A DNA stretch of 5,369 bases. Source: Desulfobulbaceae bacterium. GTDB lineage: Bacteria > Desulfobacterota > Desulfobulbia > Desulfobulbales > UBA5123. This document shows, piece by piece, positions 1 to 5,232 of the stretch. The stretch is taken from positions 1 to 5,369 of the forward strand of contig JAOUHH010000194.1 of assembly GCA_029865195.1 (NCBI GenBank), written 5' to 3'. A program made the translations under genes and the position numbers. The notes beneath the pieces were generated by a model. It saw nothing but the letters and a program-made list of their open reading frames with translations, was not told the DNA's origin and ran no database searches. Positions within the stretch are counted from its first letter, which is position 1; every line of letters begins with the position of its first letter.

Positions 1-104
1 CCGAGCCGGCCGATGTACATGCCCGGCCGCAGCCGGATATGCTCCAGCGAACTCAGGGTTTTGATCTTGGATTCGTCGTAGGTGGTCACAGCAGGTTTGG
101 TCAT
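1..104 (-). CDS. parE: DNA topoisomerase IV subunit B / gyrase B-type ATPase subunit, N-terminal fragment
   Basis: Reading leftward from an ATG at 104-102, the first 34 codons contain SLEHIRLRPGMYIGRL at about residues 18-33. This is the signature segment at the start of the GHKL ATPase domain of GyrB/ParE (general form: x-x-VRxRPGMYIG). In the family this subunit hydrolyses ATP to drive DNA strand passage with the A subunit (ParC/GyrA). The HIRLRPGMYIG form resembles ParE of Bacteroidetes and some deltaproteobacteria more than E. coli ParE or classical GyrB, so ParE is preferred, but GyrB is not excluded. The gene continues beyond the left edge, so the ATP-binding Asn and the Toprim domain are not visible. 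No convincing Shine-Dalgarno precedes the ATG. The frame stays open upstream to a TAG near 177-179, and a GTG lies in between, so a slightly longer N-terminus is possible. Confidence 0.85.
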   Translation of the reverse strand, partial: MTKPAVTTYDESKIKTLSSLEHIRLRPGMYIGRL

Positions 105-166
105 GGATGTCTTGTCGCGGGTCTGAGCCGGCACCGCTGGCAGCGGCGTCCGGTCGTGCAGGTTTA

Positions 167-224
167 CGTTTTCTGGCTATCGGCACAACCAATGGCCCGC
201 CCCGAGCCGTCGGCTGAGAAAACG
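167..224. repeat. Interrupted inverted repeat, 8-base perfect arms
   Basis: CGTTTTCT at 167-174 is the exact reverse complement of AGAAAACG at 217-224, with 42 bases between. A smaller palindrome, AGCCGTCGGCT (205-215), lies inside next to the right arm. If the minus-strand promoter candidate at 242-270 is real, the repeat would fall in the 5' leader of the topoisomerase mRNA. No T-tract follows either arm, so it is not an intrinsic terminator. It could be an RNA structure, a protein-binding site, or chance. Confidence 0.35.
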
Positions 225-241
225 AAATAAAGCGCTCCAAT

Positions 242-270
242 TCTATATCGTTCTTTGGTCGCGCCCGCAA
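242..270 (-). promoter_or_regulatory. Candidate sigma-70 promoter for the topoisomerase gene
   Basis: On the minus strand TTGCGG (270-265) and TATAGA (247-242) are separated by 17 bases, and an overlapping alternative -10, TAGAAT, lies at 245-240. Each hexamer matches consensus only partly. Transcription would begin near 235 and leave a leader of about 130 bases before the ATG at 104. The candidate sits directly after the nitroreductase stop, where an own promoter for the topoisomerase is expected. Confidence 0.3.
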
Positions 271-281
271 ATGTTTTTTCT

Positions 282-1220
282 CTACGCCTCGGTGGTGCCC
301 CCCGGAGACGAAGGGAACCGGACCAGCAGTTTCTTGCGCCCGGTGAGGCGTTGATAGGGTTCCCTGGGGTAGCCGAGAGCGATCACCGCGTACACCGGTT
401 CGTCGTCCGGCAGTTGCAGATGTTTCCGGCACCGCACGTCCCGCGCCAGCGCCGCCACCGCAAAACCGATCAGGCAGGTGCCGAGCCCCATGGCATGGGC
501 GCCGAGGAGGATGTTCTGGGTGGCGAGCAGGGCATCCTCGGCCGGGCAGCTCGCACCCGGCCGGGAACCGACAACGATGACGGCGGTGGCGCCGTGGAAG
601 AGGCGGTCCCGGCCATCCTCGCGCCATTCCCGCAGGCTCTTCTGCACCGAACGATAATGGTTGCGGTGGTAATCGGCCAGCGCCGGCTTGCCGACCATCC
701 GGGTCAGCAGGCGGAGCAGCGGATTTGCCGCCAGTCGGTTCAGTCTTTCAAAATACAAGGCGATCTGGTTGCCAAGGGCATTCACCTCGTCCCGTTCGGC
801 AAGAACGGTGAAGGTCCAGCGCTGGCTGTTGGTGCCGGAGGGGGCGGTGGTGCCGATCTTGATCAGGTCGGCGATGATCTCGCGGGCCACCGGCGTTTCG
901 CGGTAGTTGCGACAGGAGCGGCGCGAGGCCATCAGGCGGACCAGTTCGGCGGGCGCAAGGCAGCCGGGGGGAAGCCAGCCCGGCTCGACGCTGAAGGAGG
1001 CAAAACGCAGGGATTCCGGATCGATCTCCCCCACCCCGACCGCGCCGGCCGGACAGATCGCCGCGCAATGGCCGCAGGCCAAGCAACGATTCCCCGTCAC
1101 CCGCGCCTTGCCGTCGACAATGGTCATGGTGTCGGCCGGGCAGACGGTAAGACAAAGCCCGCAGCCGGTACAGAGTTCAGGGTCAATTGCCGTTGTCACC
1201 GGGTTTGCCACCGCCGTCAC
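282..1220 (-). CDS. Nitroreductase-family flavoprotein with N-terminal 2x[4Fe-4S] ferredoxin domain
   Basis: The 312-residue protein has two parts. Residues 13-60 form a bacterial ferredoxin domain with CTGCGLCLTVCP (Cys17, 20, 23, 27) and CLACGHCAAICP (Cys46, 49, 52, 56), two complete [4Fe-4S] binding sets. Residues about 92-300 are a nitroreductase-like FMN domain: RRSCRNYRETPV (100-111), APSGTNSQRW (126-135), GLGTCLIGF (245-253) and VIALGYPREPYQR (279-291). It is probably a cytoplasmic reductase in which the clusters pass electrons to or from FMN. The physiological substrate is unknown, and nitro-compound reduction is only the family name. The start is GTG at 1220-1218, with GAAGG four bases upstream and an in-frame TAA further up. 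Two further in-frame GTG codons at residues 4 and 8 are possible starts. No signal peptide or membrane segment was seen. It is transcribed divergently from the peptidase and lies upstream of the topoisomerase gene on the same strand, with no visible functional link to either. Confidence 0.9.
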   Translation of the reverse strand: MTAVANPVTTAIDPELCTGCGLCLTVCPADTMTIVDGKARVTGNRCLACGHCAAICPAGAVGVGEIDPESLRFASFSVEPGWLPPGCLAPAELVRLMASRRSCRNYRETPVAREIIADLIKIGTTAPSGTNSQRWTFTVLAERDEVNALGNQIALYFERLNRLAANPLLRLLTRMVGKPALADYHRNHYRSVQKSLREWREDGRDRLFHGATAVIVVGSRPGASCPAEDALLATQNILLGAHAMGLGTCLIGFAVAALARDVRCRKHLQLPDDEPVYAVIALGYPREPYQRLTGRKKLLVRFPSSPGGTTEA

Positions 1221-1254
1221 CTCACCTTCGCGTCCCTTCAGGGCCGCTTAAATC

Positions 1255-1282
1255 TTGCTCATCCGTGGCGTTTTGCTATATT
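1255..1282 (+). promoter_or_regulatory. Candidate sigma-70 promoter for the pepF-led operon
   Basis: TTGCTC (1255-1260) and TATATT (1277-1282) are separated by 16 bases in an AT-rich island between GC-rich genes. A second -10-like hexamer, TATACA (1289-1294), lies 12 bases further down, so the exact start point is uncertain. The leader to the ATG at 1372 would be about 70-85 bases. Confidence 0.4.
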
Positions 1283-1305
1283 TTCTGCTATACACCCTAC
1301 GTCAA
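1275..1305 (-). promoter_or_regulatory. Candidate sigma-70 promoter for the nitroreductase gene
   Basis: On the minus strand TTGACG (1305-1300) matches the -35 consensus at five of six positions. The -10 is less clear: AATATA (1282-1277) after 17 bases, or TATAGC (1280-1275) after 19. It overlaps the plus-strand promoter candidate, so the two divergent promoters would compete for the same DNA. The leader would be about 50 bases. Confidence 0.35.
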
Positions 1306-1309
1306 CGTA
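1298..1309. promoter_or_regulatory. Short palindrome TACGTCAACGTA, possible operator
   Basis: TACGT (1298-1302) and ACGTA (1305-1309) are perfect inverted arms around CA. The site overlaps the -35 candidate of the minus-strand promoter and lies just downstream of the -10 candidates of the plus-strand promoter, a usual place for a repressor site. The arms are only five bases long and no regulator gene is visible, so chance is quite possible. Confidence 0.2.
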
Positions 1310-1353
1310 CATCATCCGGGCCATCACCGGCCCTTTAAACCCGCCACGGCCAC

Positions 1354-1359
1354 AAGGAG
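1354..1359 (+). promoter_or_regulatory. Ribosome binding site of pepF, long spacing
   Basis: AAGGAG is a strong Shine-Dalgarno match but ends 12 bases before the ATG at 1372, longer than the usual 5-9. No start codon lies closer. The next in-frame ATG is codon 5 at 1384, even farther away, so 1372 remains the best start. Confidence 0.6.
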
Positions 1360-1371
1360 CGTTACCCACCC

Positions 1372-3144
1372 ATGTCCGAGCAGATGAACAGCCAACTGGG
1401 CACCGAGACGATCAACTGGAATCTAAACGATCTTTATCCCGGAATCAACGACCCCGGTCTGATCGCCGACATGGAACAGTGCGAAAAGGTCGCCGCCTCG
1501 CTCAACGAGCGCTACGCCGACAAGGTGGCGAGCCTCAACGCCGAGGAGTTGTCGGTGCTGGTCCGCGCCCTTGAAAAACTTGAATCCAGACTGGGCAGGA
1601 TCGCAACCTTTGCCTATCTCAATTTCGCCACCCAAACCAAAAACGCCGAGGCCGGTGCCTTTCTCCAAAAGATTCGGGAGCTGGGAAGCCGAATCGGTAA
1701 GCTCACCGTCTTCTTTGAACTGGAATGGAACAAGGTTGACGACGCACGTGCCCAATCCCTGCTTACGGCACCGGTCCTCGCCGACTATCGCCACTACCTC
1801 GGTTCCATGCGCCGTTACGCCAACCACCTGCTCTCCACGGTGGAGGAGACACTGCTCCTTGAAAAATCCCCCACCGGGCGCTCCAGCTGGACCACCCTCT
1901 TCGACAAGGTGATGGGCAACCTCAAGTTCGGCGAGCAGCAACGCAGCGAGGAAGAGGTGCTGGCCGATCTCTACAACCCCGATCGCGAGGTCCGCAAGCA
2001 GGCGGCCGGCGAGCTCACCGCCGGGCTCAGGAGCCAGATGCACATCCTCAGCCATATCTTCAATACCCTCGCCGCCGACAAGATGGTCGACGACCGGCTC
2101 CGCCGGTATGATTCCTGGGTGAGTTCGATGCACCTGGGCAATGAGCTCGACGGTGCCACCGTCGATACCCTGGTGGAGGCGGTTACCAGCCGTTACGACA
2201 TCCCCCAACGCTACTACCGGATCAAGCAGCGGATGCTCGACCTGCCGGAGCTGATGGATTACGACCGCTACGCCCCGCTGCCGCACCTGCCGACCAACGC
2301 TGTCCCCTGGGCCGCGTGCCAGGAGATGGTGCTCAAGGCGTTTGGAGATTTCTCACCGCAGATGGCTGAAGTTGCGTCTTTTTTCTTCGACAAGAAATGG
2401 ATCGATGCGCCCCTTGCCGACGGCAAGAGAGGCGGTGCCTTCGCCCATCCCTGCGTGCCTGAGGTCCACCCCTATGTGATGGTCAACTACACCGGCAACA
2501 TCCGCGATGTTTCCACCGTCGCCCACGAACTGGGCCACGGCATCCACCAGTATCTGGCCGCCGAACTGGGCTACTTCAACAGCCACACCACCCTGGTGCT
2601 GGCCGAGACCGCCTCGGTGTTCGCCGAACTGCTCCTCTTCAACCATCAACTGATCCAGATCAGCGATCGGGAAGAACGCAAGGCCTTCATCTGCCAGAAA
2701 CTGGAATCGATCTTCGCCACCGTTTTCCGCCAGATATCCATGAACCGCTTCGAAAATCTGGCCCACAACGGCCGCCGTGAACAGGGCGAGCTCTCAGAAC
2801 GACAACTCTCCGAGTACTGGCTGCAGACCCAGCAACAGATGTTCGGCGACACCGTCACCCTCACCGACGATTATGCGATCTGGTGGTCATACATCCCCCA
2901 CTTTCTCAGCACCCCCGGCTACGTTTACTCCTATGCCTTCGGCGAACTGCTGGTCCTTGCCCTCTATGGCCTCTACAAGAAGGAGGGGGCTTCATTCGTG
3001 CCCAAGTATATCGACCTCTTGAAGGCGGGCGGCGCCAACACCCCCTACGAGCTGGTGAAGCCCTTCGGCGTTGACCTCAACGATCCGCAGTTCTGGCAGG
3101 CCGGACTGGATATCATCGACGAGATGTTGCGGATGGTGGAGTGA
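1372..3144 (+). CDS. pepF: Oligoendopeptidase F (M3 family zinc metallopeptidase)
   Basis: This 590-residue protein matches the PepF branch of the M3 metallopeptidases in length and layout, and is a cytoplasmic enzyme that cleaves short peptides. The N-terminal two thirds is helical, with the typical opening WNLNDLYPG (16-24). The active site is HELGHGIHQYL (385-395): His385 and His389 as zinc ligands, Glu386 as catalytic base, and Glu412 in AETASVFAE (411-419) as third ligand, spaced as in other M3 enzymes. The C-terminal signature IPHFLSTPGYVYSYAFGEL (508-526) carries the conserved Tyr residues of the substrate site. All catalytic residues are present, so the enzyme should be active. No signal peptide or membrane segment was seen. 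It is the first gene of the plus-strand series. Its stop TGA (3142-3144) overlaps the Shine-Dalgarno of the next gene, which indicates co-transcription and possibly translational coupling. A role in peptide turnover is typical, but no specific substrate can be inferred. Confidence 0.95.
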   Translation: MSEQMNSQLGTETINWNLNDLYPGINDPGLIADMEQCEKVAASLNERYADKVASLNAEELSVLVRALEKLESRLGRIATFAYLNFATQTKNAEAGAFLQKIRELGSRIGKLTVFFELEWNKVDDARAQSLLTAPVLADYRHYLGSMRRYANHLLSTVEETLLLEKSPTGRSSWTTLFDKVMGNLKFGEQQRSEEEVLADLYNPDREVRKQAAGELTAGLRSQMHILSHIFNTLAADKMVDDRLRRYDSWVSSMHLGNELDGATVDTLVEAVTSRYDIPQRYYRIKQRMLDLPELMDYDRYAPLPHLPTNAVPWAACQEMVLKAFGDFSPQMAEVASFFFDKKWIDAPLADGKRGGAFAHPCVPEVHPYVMVNYTGNIRDVSTVAHELGHGIHQYLAAELGYFNSHTTLVLAETASVFAELLLFNHQLIQISDREERKAFICQKLESIFATVFRQISMNRFENLAHNGRREQGELSERQLSEYWLQTQQQMFGDTVTLTDDYAIWWSYIPHFLSTPGYVYSYAFGELLVLALYGLYKKEGASFVPKYIDLLKAGGANTPYELVKPFGVDLNDPQFWQAGLDIIDEMLRMVE

Positions 3145-3148
3145 GGAG
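3143..3148 (+). promoter_or_regulatory. Ribosome binding site that sets the dehydrogenase start
   Basis: GAGGAG overlaps the last two bases of the pepF stop codon and lies four bases before the ATG at 3153. It favours this ATG over the in-frame GTG at 3141, which would add only four residues (a GTG followed by Arg-Arg-Ala) before the normal MKAIVV opening of the family. Confidence 0.7.
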
Positions 3149-3152
3149 AGCG

Positions 3153-4121
3153 ATGAAGGCAATCGTTGTTGAAAAGATCGGCTCCTTTACCATTGTCGAC
3201 CTGCCCATCCCGCAACCGGGCCCGGCCGAGGTATTGCTCAAGGTCGAGGTCACCGGCCTCTGCCGGACCGACCTGAAGATCATCGAGGTTGGGCACCGTG
3301 ATCTGGTCATGCCGCGGGTTCCCGGCGAGGAGGTGGTGGGGACGATCTGTGCCATCGGCCCCGATGTGGAAGGCCTCAGCGAAGGGCAACGGATGTATGT
3401 CTATCCCGGCACCAGTTGCGGGCATTGCCCGCCCTGCCTTGCCGGTGCCGGCAACCTCTGCAAAGGCATGCGGATCATGGGCTTTCACCGGGACGGCGGT
3501 TTTGCCGAGTATGTGGTGGCGCCGGTGCAGAGCCTGATCGCGGTCCCGGCCAATCTGACCCCGGACCAGGCGGTGTTTGCCGAGCCCCTCTCCTGCTGCC
3601 TGAACGCCATCGAGCTTGCCCGCTTGCAGGCAAATGAGGCCATCGGCATCTGGGGCGGTGGCCCAGCCGGGATCCTGCTGTCGCGGGCCGCGGTGGCCAA
3701 GGGGGCAACCCCCACCATCATCGAGCCGGACCGCCGCCGCCGCGAGTTTAGCCACGCCCTGGCCGAGGTCCCGGCCGAGGCCCGGTACGATGTCTGCATC
3801 GTTGCCGTCGGCGCCATGGAAGCCTACCGGCAGGCGGTGCGCCACCTCAAACCTCGGGGGCGGCTGGTGGTCTTCTCGGGCCTACCCAAGGACGACTTCG
3901 CCCTCCCCTGTGATTTCAATCAGCTCCATTATCTGGAGCAGACCATTGTCGGCGCCTATGGCTGCAGCTACCGGCATGGCGAGGAAGCCCTGGCCCTGCT
4001 GGCCGCCGGCTCGGTGCGGGTCGACGACATGGTTTCCCACCGACTGCCGCTCTGGGAGCTCAAAGAGGCCCTTGCCCTGGTGGCCAACAAGATCAGCATC
4101 AAGGTGCTGCTCTACCCCTGA
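3153..4121 (+). CDS. Zinc-type medium-chain dehydrogenase/reductase (alcohol dehydrogenase-like), atypical
   Basis: The 322-residue protein starts MKAIVV and has the two-domain MDR layout. The GroES-like catalytic domain has Cys37 in GLCRTD (catalytic zinc ligand). Cys89, 92, 95 and 103 (CGHCPPC, then NLC) form a complete structural zinc site, and Glu144 lies in AEPLSCC. The Rossmann domain has GIWGGGPAG (165-173) and an acidic Glu191 at the end of the second strand (IIEPDRRRR), favouring NAD(H), although the Arg run leaves NADP(H) possible. Two oddities stand out. The usual GHE motif reads PGEEVVG (57-63), so the catalytic-zinc His is Glu59. Residues about 192-211, between the second strand and the VCIVAVG strand, are clearly shorter than in typical 340-350-residue members. 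It probably oxidises an alcohol or polyol, or reduces a carbonyl, but the substrate is unknown. It lies 8 bases after pepF and 55 before the TrpD-like gene, so it is probably in one operon with them. Closest known groups by feel are sorbitol/threonine dehydrogenase-like proteins. Confidence 0.88.
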   Translation: MKAIVVEKIGSFTIVDLPIPQPGPAEVLLKVEVTGLCRTDLKIIEVGHRDLVMPRVPGEEVVGTICAIGPDVEGLSEGQRMYVYPGTSCGHCPPCLAGAGNLCKGMRIMGFHRDGGFAEYVVAPVQSLIAVPANLTPDQAVFAEPLSCCLNAIELARLQANEAIGIWGGGPAGILLSRAAVAKGATPTIIEPDRRRREFSHALAEVPAEARYDVCIVAVGAMEAYRQAVRHLKPRGRLVVFSGLPKDDFALPCDFNQLHYLEQTIVGAYGCSYRHGEEALALLAAGSVRVDDMVSHRLPLWELKEALALVANKISIKVLLYP

Positions 4122-4128
4122 ACAACGT

Positions 4129-4157
4129 TTGCAGACCACAACCTCTCAAGATATAAA
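4129..4157 (+). promoter_or_regulatory. Candidate internal promoter before the TrpD-like gene
   Basis: TTGCAG (4129-4134) and TATAAA (4152-4157) are 17 bases apart in a short AT-rich gap between two GC-rich genes. The -10 matches consensus at five of six positions. Transcription would begin near 4163-4165, giving a very short leader that barely includes the Shine-Dalgarno, which weakens the call. No terminator precedes it, so read-through from pepF is also expected. Confidence 0.4.
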
Positions 4158-4163
4158 AAATCG

Positions 4164-4169
4164 TAAGGA
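4164..4169 (+). promoter_or_regulatory. Ribosome binding site of the TrpD-like gene
   Basis: TAAGGA ends 7 bases before the ATG at 4177, an ordinary spacing. It decides the start: the same frame is open far upstream inside the dehydrogenase gene, but that extension has no family resemblance, whereas MNNEAMQRFGGQIQRLIRGED resumes the normal TrpD N-terminal helix. Confidence 0.65.
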
Positions 4170-4176
4170 CGAGAAG

Positions 4177-5232
4177 ATGAACAACGAGGCGATGCAAAGA
4201 TTCGGCGGCCAGATCCAACGCTTGATCCGTGGTGAGGACCTGACCCGCCAGGAAACATACGAGATGTTCCGTGAAGTCATGCGCAACGAGCAACCCGATC
4301 TGCAACAGGGCGCCTTTCTCGGCGCCCTTGTCGCCAAGGGAGAAACCGTCGACGAGATCGCCGGGGCCTGGGAGGCCATCGACCAGTTCGACACCGTGCA
4401 TGTCGCAAGCGAAATCCCGGTGCCGGTGGTTGAGAACTCCGGCACCGGCATGGACAAGCTCAACACCTTCAATGTCAGCAGCGCCGCCGCCATCGTCGCT
4501 TCTGCCTGCGGGGCCACCATGGCCAGGCATGGTGCCAGGGCGCTATCATCCTTCTGCGGCACCGTCGATATCATCGAGGCGATGGGGGTCAATGTCGAAT
4601 GCGATGTCGAGACGGTTGCCAAAAGCATCCGAGAATGCGGGATTGGCCTCTTCAACGGCATGAGCGCGCATGTCCATCCCGGCGCCCTTGGCCGCATTTT
4701 AAGCCAGATCCGCTTCGGCTCCACCCTCAATATCGCCGCCTCCCTGGCCAACCCCTGCAAACCGACCATCGGCCTGCGCGGGGTCGGCAACGAAAAACTC
4801 CTGCTGCCCAGCGCCCAGGTGATGGCACAGATCGGTTACCGCAGAGGGATGGTCGTGTATGGCCTGGACGATGTGTCCGGGGATGGGATGGATGAGATCT
4901 CCCTGTGCGGCGCAACCAGGGTAATCGAATTTACCGGCACGACCACCAAGGAATACACCCTGACCCCGGAAGATGTCGGCCTTGCGCGCGTTCCCCTGCA
5001 GGAGATCGCGACCACCAACGATCTGCAACGGGAGACGGAACGGTTCAAGAAGGTGCTGGCAGGCGACGGTCCTAGCGCCTGCATCGATTTCACCTGCTTA
5101 AACGCCGGTGCCATCCTCTATATCGCCGGCATCAGCGGATCGCTCAAGGACGGGGTGGCACAGAGCAAGGCCGCCATCGCAAGCGGCGCGGCCGCCGCAA
5201 AACTGGAACAGTGGAAACGGGTGCAGAACTGA
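4177..5232 (+). CDS. TrpD-like phosphoribosyltransferase-fold protein, divergent; probably not anthranilate-specific
   Basis: The 351-residue protein has the layout and length of anthranilate phosphoribosyltransferase (TrpD). A helical N-terminal domain (LIRGEDLTRQET at 16-27, GAFLGALVAKGETVDEIAGA at 45-64) precedes an alpha/beta domain with SGTGMDKLNTFNVSSAAA (88-105), RHGARALSSFCGTVD (117-131), GMDEISL (237-243) and EYTLTPEDVGL (259-269). Asp239-Glu240 match the metal-binding pair of TrpD. Differences from standard TrpD are many. GTGGD is GTGMD, and KHGNR is RHGAR (usual Lys to Arg117, usual Asn to Ala120). The FAPxxHPA stretch is FNGMSAHVHPGA (159-170), two residues shorter before the next helix. 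LGPLTNP is AASLANP (187-193), losing the Gly-Pro of the acceptor pocket. A PRPP- or nucleoside-related transferase acting on a substrate other than anthranilate is inferred. No trpE, trpC or other trp gene is in view. Its stop overlaps the next ATG (TGATG). Confidence 0.85.
   Translation: MNNEAMQRFGGQIQRLIRGEDLTRQETYEMFREVMRNEQPDLQQGAFLGALVAKGETVDEIAGAWEAIDQFDTVHVASEIPVPVVENSGTGMDKLNTFNVSSAAAIVASACGATMARHGARALSSFCGTVDIIEAMGVNVECDVETVAKSIRECGIGLFNGMSAHVHPGALGRILSQIRFGSTLNIAASLANPCKPTIGLRGVGNEKLLLPSAQVMAQIGYRRGMVVYGLDDVSGDGMDEISLCGATRVIEFTGTTTKEYTLTPEDVGLARVPLQEIATTNDLQRETERFKKVLAGDGPSACIDFTCLNAGAILYIAGISGSLKDGVAQSKAAIASGAAAAKLEQWKRVQN

Larger units (their letters stand above)
105..281. other. 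Intergenic region upstream of the topoisomerase gene
   Basis: No convincing gene was found in these 177 bases. It is more AT-rich than the flanking genes around 216-250 and 270-280. It contains a weak minus-strand promoter candidate and an interrupted inverted repeat, both listed separately. A T-tract at 273-279 just beyond the nitroreductase stop faces the plus strand and has no good hairpin before it, so I do not call a terminator. Confidence 0.6.

Noticed and set aside
259..281. Possible intrinsic terminator (T-tract at 273-279) between nitroreductase and topoisomerase
   Set aside because: The T-tract is on the plus strand, facing away from both genes' transcription, and the GC-rich bases before it do not form a good hairpin.
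1266..1276. Possible sigma-54 promoter (TGGC followed by TTTGC)
   Set aside because: The GG and GC pairs are only 8 bases apart, whereas sigma-54 needs 12 from GG to GC.
255..1574. Plus-strand open frame of 439 codons opposite the nitroreductase
   Set aside because: It is antisense to a clear ferredoxin-nitroreductase gene and runs into pepF. The product is low-complexity Gly/Ala/Arg-rich with no family features. Long antisense frames are common in GC-rich DNA.
1423..2286. Minus-strand open frame of 287 codons inside pepF
   Set aside because: Shadow of pepF. It shows no recognisable domain, and the plus-strand protein is unambiguous there.
3045..3845. Minus-strand open frame of 266 codons across the pepF/dehydrogenase junction
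   Set aside because: Antisense to two well-supported genes, with no domain signature.
3616..4176. In-frame upstream extension of the TrpD-like gene, which would give a 538-residue protein
   Set aside because: The extra 187 codons overlap the dehydrogenase in another frame and read as Ser/Pro/Arg-rich noise. A Shine-Dalgarno and the normal TrpD N-terminus support the ATG at 4177.
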